This document shows positions 8,425 to 16,546 of a DNA stretch of 64,000 nt, piece by piece. Position 1 is the stretch's first letter. The number at the start of each line of letters is the position of its first letter. Origin of the DNA: Rhodobium gokarnense (GTDB lineage Bacteria > Pseudomonadota > Alphaproteobacteria > Rhizobiales > Rhodobiaceae); assembly GCF_025961475.1 (NCBI RefSeq), contig NZ_JAOQNS010000003.1, positions 382,501 to 446,500 of the forward strand, read 5' to 3'. A model generated the notes under the pieces. It saw only the letters and a program-made list of their open reading frames with translations, was not told the origin of the DNA and did not search any database. A program made the position numbers and the translations under genes.

Positions 8425-9285
8425 TCAGCCATATTTGCGTTTCAGATAGGATTCGACGTCCTCCGGCGCGCGGCCTGTCAGCGCCTCGATGTCGTCGGTG
8501 ACGAGGTCGAACTCGCCGGCGGCAACGGCCCGGTAGAGGCTGGCGAGCGCCGTCGGCAGATAGTCCGGCGCCTCCGGCTCCTCGCACAGCCGGGCGAAAT
8601 CCTCCTCGCTCATCGGGTCATAAAGCACCGGCTTTCCGGTGACGTCGGAGATGATGCCGGCGATCTCCACGAAGCCTTGCGCCTTCGGCCCGGTCAGCCG
8701 GTAGAGCCGTCCGTTCGCCGCATCCGACAGCGCGCCCTGCGCGATCGCCTCGGCAAGGTCGTCGCGGGTGACATAGGCGACCCGCCCCTCGCCGGCCGGA
8801 TAGGGGATGCGGCCCATCGCAACGATCTCCGGCACCCAGTCGGCGAGCGGGTCGAGATAGAGCCCGTCGCGCAGGATCGTCCAGTCCATGCCGCTCTGGC
8901 GCACCGTCGCCTCGGCGAACAGCATGAAGGGCGAGACCGTGAAGTGGGATTCCGGCGTCGCCGGCAGGAAGGAGGCGAACACGACCTTGGCGACACATGC
9001 CTCGCGCGCGGCGGTCAGCGCGTCGTAATGCTGGCGCACCCGGTCGACGACCGGCGCGGAGGTCGGAACCAGGACCGCCGTGTCGCAGCCCTCAAAGGCG
9101 ATGCGCATCAGCGTCGGATCGTCATAGTCGAACCGCCGCGCCTCGGCGCCGCGCACCCGGAGCGGCTCGATCCGCTCCAGCCGCCGCGCGCCGGCAACGA
9201 CCGCAACGCCGGCATCGAGGAGATGGCCGGCAATGCGCCCGCCGAGCGCGCCGGATGCTCCCGATACGAACACTTTCCTGGTCAT
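8425..9285 (-). CDS. NmrA-like NAD(P)-binding oxidoreductase
   Basis: 286 residues of the atypical short-chain dehydrogenase/NmrA group. The Rossmann motif is VSGASGALGGRIAGHLL at the N-terminus. It is followed by a central FASFLPATPESHFTVSP...GMDWTILRDGLYLD block typical of quinone-reductase-2-like (QorB) proteins, and a substrate domain. The canonical SDR Tyr-x3-Lys is not obvious, as is usual in this group. It sits between the MerR gene (about 100 bp upstream) and the GST. A role in quinone or electrophile sensing or reduction is plausible, but no substrate is shown. Confidence 0.8.
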   Translation of the reverse strand: MTRKVFVSGASGALGGRIAGHLLDAGVAVVAGARRLERIEPLRVRGAEARRFDYDDPTLMRIAFEGCDTAVLVPTSAPVVDRVRQHYDALTAAREACVAKVVFASFLPATPESHFTVSPFMLFAEATVRQSGMDWTILRDGLYLDPLADWVPEIVAMGRIPYPAGEGRVAYVTRDDLAEAIAQGALSDAANGRLYRLTGPKAQGFVEIAGIISDVTGKPVLYDPMSEEDFARLCEEPEAPDYLPTALASLYRAVAAGEFDLVTDDIEALTGRAPEDVESYLKRKYG

Positions 9286-9385
9286 GGAACAGCCCCCACG
9301 GCGGGTTTGGTGTCAGGACCCGCAGTCTAGCGGGCACGCCGGTGGGGAACAAATTCAATTGCGCCGACGACGCGGCGATGACGGC

Positions 9386-9850
9386 TCAGCCGGCGCGCGA
9401 TTCCCGCTCGCGCACCATGCCGGAGACGATCTCCACGGTGCGGCCGAGCTCCTCGATCGCCTGCTCGATATCGCGCTTCTGGGCCTCCAGATGGGCGATC
9501 TGCTCCTGGAACCGGTCGAGGGCCGCGCGCATCTGCGAGACCTCGCCGTCGCGCAGATCGTAGAGGCCGAGCATGTTGCGGATTTCCTCCAGTGAAAACC
9601 CGACCCGCTTGCCCATCAGGACGAGCTTCAGGCGTGCCCGGTCGCGCCGGCTGTAGAGCCGTGTGGTGCCGCGCCGCCGGGGATTGATCAGCCCCTTGTC
9701 CTCGTAGAAGCGCAGCGTCCTCAGCGTCACGTCGAATTCGCGCGCCAGTTCGCCGATCGTGTAGTGGGTCTTGTTGCCATCATCGTGGACGGCCCGGTCG
9801 GCGACCGTATTCCTGTCGTCCCGTGCGCTCGCACTGTCGTCTCGCGCCAT
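9386..9850 (-). CDS. MerR-family transcriptional regulator
   Basis: 154 residues from an ATG preceded by GAGGAA at good spacing. An upstream TTG is the alternative. A polar 30-residue N-terminal tail precedes the MerR winged helix (HYTIGELAREFDVTLRTLRFYEDKG). A long dimerisation coiled coil follows (about residues 105-150). There are no effector-binding cysteines of the mercury type, so it belongs to the ligand-poor MerR group that often controls acyl-CoA or aromatic catabolism. It heads the six-gene minus-strand run to 6015, and a candidate operator overlaps its promoter (9906-9927). Confidence 0.87.
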   Translation of the reverse strand: MARDDSASARDDRNTVADRAVHDDGNKTHYTIGELAREFDVTLRTLRFYEDKGLINPRRRGTTRLYSRRDRARLKLVLMGKRVGFSLEEIRNMLGLYDLRDGEVSQMRAALDRFQEQIAHLEAQKRDIEQAIEELGRTVEIVSGMVRERESRAG

Positions 9851-9905
9851 CTCGTTATTTCCTCGCTGTCGCAAAGCCCCCGCCTTTGCAAGCGGACAAA
9901 CTAAA

Positions 9906-9927
9906 TTCCGTATACGTAAGCGTCAAG
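9906..9927 (-). promoter_or_regulatory. Candidate MerR promoter/operator
   Basis: Read on the minus strand this contains TTGACG as a -35 element. It overlaps an imperfect dyad centred on ACGT (GCTTACGTATACGG), with a weak -10 (TTAGTT) about 16 nt further on. MerR regulators bind dyads between or over the -35 and -10, so autoregulation is a reasonable inference. The dyad is imperfect, hence low confidence. Confidence 0.35.
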
Positions 9928-10050
9928 CAACCGCAGCGGTCGCTATACGTCGCATCCTTCGGGCGGAGGCGACGCGCCGTCCCGGAACGGAACGCCGCGG
10001 TGAGCGACCGTTAAGGCCTGTTACCGGTTTATGCATTTACCGATGGAGGG

Positions 10051-10067
10051 TTAACGGGTTGTTTACC
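10051..10067 (+). promoter_or_regulatory. CtrA-like box upstream of podJ-like gene
   Basis: TTAACGGGTTGTTTACC fits the alphaproteobacterial CtrA consensus TTAA-N7-TTAAC with one mismatch. It lies about 250 bp before the podJ-like start. CtrA controls polarity and division genes in alphaproteobacteria, so a site here makes biological sense, but a single match by eye is weak evidence. Confidence 0.4.
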
Positions 10068-10312
10068 CTAAATCGCGCAAATTCGGCCGGAACGCATTGA
10101 CATTCCGCCACTCCGCCAGGTGCGGTTCCCGCCACTGGCGTTCCGGGAATCCGGGGGAGCCCGTGGCGGAGGGAATCCGAAGACCAACGATGGGGTCCGC
10201 CTTGATCCGGCATCTCCTTGGGGAGCTTCCCGGCAACGACGCGCCAAAGGCGCCGGCGAAAGACCGCGTCCGTTCGTTCCGCTCGACCAAAGACCCGACA
10301 GGTGGGTGAGCC

Positions 10313-13300
10313 ATGTTCCGCAACCGTCCCAATGCCCATGCTGCAACGCCCCGGTCCGCAACGGCCGGCCGCCATGGGCCGTCAGACCCGCTCGCCGACC
10401 TCAACAGCCGGCTCGATGCGCTGTCCGAACGCCTGGGCCAGTTGAACGCCGGCGCCGCATCGAAGATGCCGCCGCGCCGCGAGGCCGCGGCCCCACGCAA
10501 CGACGACCTGGCCGGCATCACCGAGACGGTCGACCGGCTGATGACGAGGCTCGACGCCCGCTCGTCCGGACGTGAGCGTAACGGCGGCCGCGAGCCCGCC
10601 GGCGGCCGCAACGGCGGCGCGCGCAAGGGGCGCGAGGCCGATGCCGGCGGCGACGCTTCCCGCGGCCGCATCGACGCCATCCTGGAGACGCTCGACGGCA
10701 TCGACCGGCGCATGCGCAACCTACCCGCCAATGGCGAGACGCCGTCCCAGGACCGGCGCACCGTGGCGGCGGCCCGCAACCCGTCCTTCGAGGCGGCGGA
10801 CGGCGAAGAGGACGCCCTTCGCCGCGCCATCGACGAAATCACCGCCCGCCAGCAGACCCTCGACCACGACGGATACCCGATCCACAACCACAACACCGGC
10901 CGCGAGCCCGCGCGCACCCCGCGCCGGGACGAGGCGGAGGCTCCGGCCCGCAGCCGCGCCTACGACCGTGACGACCGCAGCTTCGGCCTGCCGGACGTGG
11001 AACATCACTTCAAGGCGCTGGCGGACAAGATCGATTCCCTGCGCCAGAGCGACACCGAGGCGGCCGTGGAGCGGCTGCGCCGGGAGATCGGCAATCTGCG
11101 CCACGAGATCGAGCGCCGGGACACCGCCAGCCTGTCTGATGACGACGCGACGATGATCCGCGCCCTCGGCCAGAAGGTCGAGACGCTGTCGGCCGCACAG
11201 AGCGACCCGCGTGCCGTCGAGGCCCTGCGCGACGAGATCGCCGAGCTGCGCCAGAGCGTCATCTCCGGCAATGTGGAGGGTACCCTCCACAGCCTGGAAT
11301 CCGGCTACCAGCACATCGTCGAGCGGCTCGACGAGATGCGCCGCACCGTCGGCGACCCGCGCCTGCTGGTGCGTCTTGCCGACCGCATCGACACCATCGA
11401 TTCGGCCCTGAAGACGATCCCCCAGGTCGGGCAGATCAACACGCTGGAACAGCGGGTGACCCAGCTTGCGCGCCAGATCGACGGCCTGTCGATGGACATG
11501 AACGATCCGGCGATCGGCCAGCTCGAAGGCCAGATCGCCGACCTCAAGGGCCTGTTCAGCGGCCTCGACACCCAGGCCGCCGTCGCCACACTCGACCAGC
11601 AGCTCCGTGCCCTGCACGACAAGATCGACGGCCTGGAGCGGCTCGCCGCCGAACCGCCGGCCCAGCCGGAGCCCGTCGGCGACGGCTACCTGGAAGCCAT
11701 CGAGCGCCTCTCCGGCCAGATCGAGGATTTGCGCGACGCCATGTCCGGCGGCCGCGACGCCGACCGCTTCACGCTGATCGAAAGCAACATCGCCGCCGTC
11801 GCCCAGAAGCTCGACGAGCTGGAGGACGCCCGCACCCAGGACGATGCCATCCTCGCCCTGGAGCGCCGCATCGACGACATGATCGCCCGCGTCGAGGAGA
11901 TCGTGCCGGGCGCCGACACCGGCTCCGGCGATGCCTTTGCCGCGCTGGAGGCCCGCATCAACCAGATCGCCGACCGCCTCGACAGCTTCGAGCCGGGCCG
12001 GCAGATGGGCGACGGCGCCGCCTTCGCCGAGCTGGAAGAGACCATCCAGCGCATCGACGACGCCCTGCAGCGCACTTCCGGCAGCGACGCGCTCGCCGCC
12101 CTCGACCGCAAGGTCGCCTCCCTCGCCGCCCAACTCGACGACCTCGGCCGCGCCCCGCTCGACCTGTCCGAAATGGCCAATCTGCGCGACGAGATCGCCG
12201 GCATGCGGATGGCCTTTTCCAAGCCGATCCCGGTCGACCTGACCCGGCTGGAACGCCAGATCCACAACCTCGCCGACAAGGTGGGCGGCAGCAGGGGCGG
12301 CGTCAACGCCAACGCCCTTGCCCATCTGGAAGACCAGGTCGCGCGCATCGCCCAGCTCCTCGGCGACCGCTCCGAGCAGTCCGAGGCGCTCGGCGCGATC
12401 GAGACCGCGCTCACCCATCTCGATCGCCGGCTCGACAGCAATCGCGACGAGGCGGCCCGCGCCGCGCGCGACGCCGCGCGCGAGGCGATCGCCGAATTCG
12501 CCCGCGAGCGCAGCAGTGGCGGCGGCAACATTGACAATGACGAGCAGATCCGAGAGCTGCAGTTCCACCTCGACAAGCTGCGCGCCACCACCGTCGATTC
12601 CGCCGAACGCACCCAGGACACCCTCGTCACCCTGCACGACGCCCTGCAGGCGATTTCATCGAAGCTCACCGGCTATGAGCCGGCCAATGTCGACGCCGAG
12701 ACCCGCGGCATCGCCGTCAACGGCCCGGCCGGCTACGACGCCGGCCCCGACCGTTTCGCGACCGCAAGCGGCGCCACGCTCGACGCCTCAAGCCGCCCGC
12801 AGCACGCGGCCGAGCCGCACCGCGATCCGCGCGCGCCCTCGCCCGGCAGCGCAGAAGACAGCCGCCCGCTGGAGCCGGGTGCCGGCCGTCCCGACCAGAG
12901 CCGTCCTGATCAGAGCCGTCCCGACCAGAACCGGGCCGACCAGAACCGGGCCGAGGCCTATCGCCCCGATGCGCCGCGCGAGCCCCAGGCCCGCCGGGTC
13001 GAGGTCGATCCCGACGAGCCGCTCGCGCCCGGCATCATGGCCGAGACGCTGGCCCCCGATCCGGCCGGCCGCGACCGCAAGACCGATTTCATCGCCGCTG
13101 CCCGCCGCGCCGCCCAGGCCGCCGCCGCCGAGGCGGATGGCGCCGCCGACGCCAAGCCGGCCAAGAAGCGCAGCTGGTTCCGCCGCCGCAAGGGCGAGGC
13201 GGCAGCCGAGGCGCCGGAGCGTCCGGAGCCCGCGCCGCGCATGGAAGAGCCGGCGCCGGAGGATGACATCTACGCGACGCCGCTTGCCGGCAGCCGCAAC

Positions 13301-14656
13301 GGACCGGAGGAAGACGGCGCCAGCGGCGTCTCGGGCGCGCTGAAGAAATATCGCCGGCCGCTGATGATCGCCGCCGTCGGCCTCATCGTCATCTTCCTTG
13401 GCAACCAGCTCATGAAGGCGTTCCTGACGCCGGTGAACGAGACCGCCTCGATCGAGCAGAGCGTCGCGCCAACACCGCCGGCCCCGGAGATCGACGAGCC
13501 CGCGCCCGCGCAAGGCGACGAAGCCCCGGCAGCGGCCCCCGCGGCCCCGGCCGACGACGACCGCTCGTCCAGCGCCGCCGATCCCGCAGGCACCGGCAGC
13601 GACCCGCAGACCACCTCCGCCGCCGGTTTCGACATGGCCGCCTCGAACAGCAACCCGCAGGCCGAGGCAGCCCGCCAGGCCCTTGGCCCAGGCACCGCCG
13701 ACGCGGCTCCGGAGACCGTCACCGCCTACGCGCCGCAAGCCGCGCAGGATGCGGGCAACGCGCCCGCCGCCATCGCCATGCCGCCGTCCGATGTCGGGCC
13801 GATCGCGCTGCGCGCCGCCGCCGCCGACGGCAATCCGGAAGCCCAGTTCGAGGTCGCCGCCCGCTACACCGAAGGCCGCGGCGTCCGCCCGGACCTGACG
13901 CTGGCCGCCAAATGGTACCGGCTCGCCGCCGACCAGGGCCTTGCCCCGGCCCAGTACCGGCTCGGCAGCCTCTATGAAAAGGGCACCGGCGTGCGCAAGG
14001 ACATGGACGAAGCCCGCAAGTGGTATCGCCGCGCCGCCGAGCAGGGCAACACCAAGGCCATGCACAATCTCGCCGTCCTCTATGCCGAGGGCGCCAGCGG
14101 CTCGCCGGACTTCTCCTCCGCCGCCCAGTGGTTCAACAAGGCGGCCAGCGCCGGCGTCCGCGACAGCCAGTACAATCTCGGCATCCTCCATGCCCGCGGC
14201 CTCGGCGTCGCCCAGGACCTGAAGGACTCCTACAAGTGGTTCGCGCTTGCCGCCCGCCAGGGCGACACCGACGCCGGCAAGAAGCGCGACGAGATCGCCA
14301 ATGCGCTCGACCGCCAGGGCCTCGCCGCGGCGCGGCTGGCGGTGGAGACCTGGCGCGCGGCCCCGGTCGACGAGAAGGCGAACGGCGTCACCCCGCATGA
14401 GGAGTGGGGCAACGCACCGGAGCGGTCCGCCTCGGCCAGGCCTCAGGCCGTGCCGGCCCAGGTGACCCAGCAGCAGCTCACCCAGAGCGCCCAGCAGCTC
14501 CTCACCGAACTCGGCTACGACCCCGGTCCGGCCGACGGCGTCTCCGGCCCGCGCACCCGCGACGCGGTGATGGACTTCCAGCGCAAGGCCGGCCTGCCGG
14601 TCACCGGCCAGGTCGACGGCCGGCTCATCAAGGCGCTCTCCAAGGAGACGATCTGA
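10313..14656 (+). CDS. podJ: PodJ-like polar localisation protein (coiled coil, TM, Sel1 repeats, peptidoglycan-binding domain)
   Basis: 1447 residues. The order is a disordered head, a very long cytoplasmic coiled coil (about residues 90-830, repeated RRIDDMIARVEE/LDDL-type heptads), and a basic/proline-rich linker with a tandem Asp-Gln repeat (859-878). One transmembrane helix follows (about 1014-1034), then an acidic Ala/Pro-rich periplasmic linker, four Sel1-like repeats (about 1160-1330) and a C-terminal peptidoglycan-binding domain (about 1385-1447, YDPGPADGVSGPRT). This matches PodJ of Caulobacter and Agrobacterium, a pole-marking scaffold that organises polar growth and division. The length is somewhat above known examples. 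It appears monocistronic, with its own terminator at 14697 and a CtrA-like box upstream. It could be a paralogous polar scaffold rather than PodJ proper. Confidence 0.8.
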   Translation: MFRNRPNAHAATPRSATAGRHGPSDPLADLNSRLDALSERLGQLNAGAASKMPPRREAAAPRNDDLAGITETVDRLMTRLDARSSGRERNGGREPAGGRNGGARKGREADAGGDASRGRIDAILETLDGIDRRMRNLPANGETPSQDRRTVAAARNPSFEAADGEEDALRRAIDEITARQQTLDHDGYPIHNHNTGREPARTPRRDEAEAPARSRAYDRDDRSFGLPDVEHHFKALADKIDSLRQSDTEAAVERLRREIGNLRHEIERRDTASLSDDDATMIRALGQKVETLSAAQSDPRAVEALRDEIAELRQSVISGNVEGTLHSLESGYQHIVERLDEMRRTVGDPRLLVRLADRIDTIDSALKTIPQVGQINTLEQRVTQLARQIDGLSMDMNDPAIGQLEGQIADLKGLFSGLDTQAAVATLDQQLRALHDKIDGLERLAAEPPAQPEPVGDGYLEAIERLSGQIEDLRDAMSGGRDADRFTLIESNIAAVAQKLDELEDARTQDDAILALERRIDDMIARVEEIVPGADTGSGDAFAALEARINQIADRLDSFEPGRQMGDGAAFAELEETIQRIDDALQRTSGSDALAALDRKVASLAAQLDDLGRAPLDLSEMANLRDEIAGMRMAFSKPIPVDLTRLERQIHNLADKVGGSRGGVNANALAHLEDQVARIAQLLGDRSEQSEALGAIETALTHLDRRLDSNRDEAARAARDAAREAIAEFARERSSGGGNIDNDEQIRELQFHLDKLRATTVDSAERTQDTLVTLHDALQAISSKLTGYEPANVDAETRGIAVNGPAGYDAGPDRFATASGATLDASSRPQHAAEPHRDPRAPSPGSAEDSRPLEPGAGRPDQSRPDQSRPDQNRADQNRAEAYRPDAPREPQARRVEVDPDEPLAPGIMAETLAPDPAGRDRKTDFIAAARRAAQAAAAEADGAADAKPAKKRSWFRRRKGEAAAEAPERPEPAPRMEEPAPEDDIYATPLAGSRNGPEEDGASGVSGALKKYRRPLMIAAVGLIVIFLGNQLMKAFLTPVNETASIEQSVAPTPPAPEIDEPAPAQGDEAPAAAPAAPADDDRSSSAADPAGTGSDPQTTSAAGFDMAASNSNPQAEAARQALGPGTADAAPETVTAYAPQAAQDAGNAPAAIAMPPSDVGPIALRAAAADGNPEAQFEVAARYTEGRGVRPDLTLAAKWYRLAADQGLAPAQYRLGSLYEKGTGVRKDMDEARKWYRRAAEQGNTKAMHNLAVLYAEGASGSPDFSSAAQWFNKAASAGVRDSQYNLGILHARGLGVAQDLKDSYKWFALAARQGDTDAGKKRDEIANALDRQGLAAARLAVETWRAAPVDEKANGVTPHEEWGNAPERSASARPQAVPAQVTQQQLTQSAQQLLTELGYDPGPADGVSGPRTRDAVMDFQRKAGLPVTGQVDGRLIKALSKETI
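12887..12946 (+). repeat. Four 15-bp in-frame tandem repeats inside the podJ-like gene
   Basis: Four consecutive 15-bp units encode R-P-D-Q-S, R-P-D-Q-S, R-P-D-Q-N and R-A-D-Q-N (residues 859-878). The units differ at a few bases. They lie in the disordered linker before the membrane segment, where unit-number changes would keep the frame. Confidence 0.85.
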
Positions 14657-14696
14657 CCGGAACGGACGCCCGGCAAGCACTGCGGGAATCGGGATG

Positions 14697-14728
14697 GAAA
14701 GGCGGCCGCAAGCCGCCTTTCTGCTTTC
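14697..14728 (+). terminator. Rho-independent terminator after the podJ-like gene
   Basis: Perfect 10-bp stem GAAAGGCGGC / GCCGCCTTTC with a 5-nt loop and a short T-containing tail (TGCTTTCC), 40 bp past the stop codon. Confidence 0.7.
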
Positions 14729-14887
14729 CTGAGCAGTAACCGTGACCGCGGATCCTTGCAGATGTCGCGATTGTGAGCGGCGGAAAACACCCGGCGATCG
14801 TTGACACCCGAGCGGTGTCGGCGTTTAAACGGACAACCCTCAACGCTCCACTCGTTCGGAGCGCAAAAAAGCAACCGGGATACGCCC

Positions 14888-15676
14888 TTGCGCCTCGCCG
14901 CCCTCCTTGCCGCCGCCTGTCTCTCCGTCGCCGCCATCGGCCCGGCCAACGAGGTTCGCGCGGAACGGCTGGTTGCCGACATCTCCTCGCCGGACGTGCG
15001 CATCGCCTCCAACTTCACCGGCACGGAAATCACCGTCTTCGGCAGCATCGAGCGCGACCAGGCGACGATCGCCCGCGGCGGCATCAACGACGTCGTCGTC
15101 GCGATCTTCGGCCCGGAAGACAATCTGGTGACGCGCAGGAAGGAGCGGCTGCTCGGCATCTGGGTCAACCGGGAAAGCCGGGTCTTCAAAGGTGTGCCGT
15201 CCTTCTACGCCATGCATTCCTCGCGCGGCCTCGACGCGCTCGGCAACGACGCCCTCCTCGACCGCTACCAGATCGGCGTCAACCACCTGGTCCTGCAGAC
15301 CGAGACGCCGCCCGACAACCCTGAGGCCGCTGCCGAGACCAAGGAATTCCGCGAGGCCTTCCTGCGGCTGAAGCAGAAGAACCAGCTCTATGCAGAACGC
15401 GTCGGCGCGGTGAAGTTCCTGAGCCCGTCGCTGTTTCGCACGACCATCCCGCTGCCGGCCAACGTTCCGGTCGGCATCTACCAGATCAACGTCTTCCTGT
15501 TCCGCGACGGCACCGTGCTGTCGCACGAGACCAAGCCCCTCTACATCCACAAGACGGGCTTCGAGCAGGTGACCTATACGCTCGCCCACGACTACAGCCT
15601 TGCCTACGGCATCGGTGCGGTGGTCCTGGCGCTGGTGACGGGCTGGCTCGCCGGCGTCATCTTCCGCAAGGATTGA
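14888..15676 (+). CDS. TIGR02186-type alphaproteobacterial membrane protein
   Basis: 262 residues if translation starts at the TTG at 14888, which puts a clean signal peptide at the N-terminus (RLAALLAAACLSVAAIGPANEVRA). A further upstream TTG at 14801 would give an unlikely leader. The body is mostly beta-rich periplasmic sequence with ERLVADISSPDVRIASNFTGTEI near the start and one C-terminal transmembrane helix (AYGIGAVVLALVTGWLAG). It matches the conserved alphaproteobacterial family TIGR02186. The function is unknown. Homologues often accompany a TauE/SafE exporter, which is not present here. Confidence 0.75.
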   Translation: MRLAALLAAACLSVAAIGPANEVRAERLVADISSPDVRIASNFTGTEITVFGSIERDQATIARGGINDVVVAIFGPEDNLVTRRKERLLGIWVNRESRVFKGVPSFYAMHSSRGLDALGNDALLDRYQIGVNHLVLQTETPPDNPEAAAETKEFREAFLRLKQKNQLYAERVGAVKFLSPSLFRTTIPLPANVPVGIYQINVFLFRDGTVLSHETKPLYIHKTGFEQVTYTLAHDYSLAYGIGAVVLALVTGWLAGVIFRKD

Positions 15677-15823
15677 TCAGGGCGCCCCTTCGCACAGCGA
15701 CGAGAGGTTCCTCCGAACCCTATGCCGCGAGTTTCAGCGGCCTACGGCAAGCGTGACCGCGCGCCGGCGCTCATGCGCCGTGAAGCCCCAGTGGCGCCTG
15801 AACGTCCAAAAAATCCAAAAAAC

Positions 15824-16546
15824 TCAATCAGGATGGAGGTCGCTGCCGGCGACCGCATAGACCCGGTCGCGGCCGAGGAGATGGGCGGCCATCAGGTGGC
15901 GCGGGACGATCGGCGTAAAGGCCCGGTCGCAGACATTGAGCCCGCCCGTATAGACGCCGAAGGCCGGCAGCACGAGGCGGGCACCGTCGGTGACGAAGCA
16001 GCGCCGGCGCAGCGAGCGGCCGCGCATCCGGATGCGGGCCGCCGGATGCAGGTGCCCGGCGATCTCGCCCGGCTGGGGTCCGAGCGCCGGCTCGTGGCGA
16101 AAGACGATGTCGCCGCAGGCAACCTCGGCATAGACGTCGCCACCAAAACCCTCCGGTACATCCGGGTCATGATTGCCGGCAATCCAGATCCACTCCCGCC
16201 CCGCCTGCAAAGCGGCCAGCCGCTCCCGATACGGCTCAGGAAGCCGGTCCGGCGCCGCCCGGTCGTGAAAGCTGTCGCCGAGGGCAACGACGATCTTCGG
16301 GGCATAGAAGGCGATGACGTCGGCAAGGAGATCGAGGGTGACGGCCGTATCGTAGGGCGGCAGCAGCATCCCGTGCCGGGCAAAGCTGGACCCCTTTTCG
16401 AAATGCAGGTCGGCGACGACGAGCGCCCCCTCCTCCGGCCAGAAGAGGGCGCCGGACGGGTGCAGCCGGAAGGCGGCGTCGCCAAGCGTTAGGGCGCCGT
16501 CCGTCATCCCATCGGGATCGGCGCGTCGCGCCGCGTCATGGAGCAT
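15824..16546 (-). CDS. pdeM: Ligase-associated DNA-damage-response endonuclease PdeM
   Basis: 240 residues from the ATG at 16546, which overlaps the upstream lhr stop by 11 bp and has a GAGG site. An internal ATG at 16507 is possible. Metallophosphoesterase motifs are clear: ADLHFEKG, GDSFHD, GNHD and GHLHP. The PdeM group acts on DNA with manganese and is found next to lhr helicase genes and often a DNA ligase gene. Only the helicase is adjacent here. Translational coupling with lhr is likely. Confidence 0.87.
   Translation of the reverse strand: MLHDAARRADPDGMTDGALTLGDAAFRLHPSGALFWPEEGALVVADLHFEKGSSFARHGMLLPPYDTAVTLDLLADVIAFYAPKIVVALGDSFHDRAAPDRLPEPYRERLAALQAGREWIWIAGNHDPDVPEGFGGDVYAEVACGDIVFRHEPALGPQPGEIAGHLHPAARIRMRGRSLRRRCFVTDGARLVLPAFGVYTGGLNVCDRAFTPIVPRHLMAAHLLGRDRVYAVAGSDLHPD

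Larger units (their letters stand above)
9851..10312. other. Divergent intergenic region between merR and podJ-like gene
   Basis: 462 bp with no credible gene. The left part carries the MerR promoter dyad. The middle has ACGC/TATACGT-like sequences and the CtrA-like box described separately. The remaining ~240 bp before the podJ-like gene is GC-rich with no clear hairpin and may be a long 5' leader. Confidence 0.6.

Noticed and set aside
10721-14680. Long minus-strand open frames opposite the podJ-like gene
   Set aside because: Antisense shadows caused by high GC at third positions; the plus-strand gene has clear domains.
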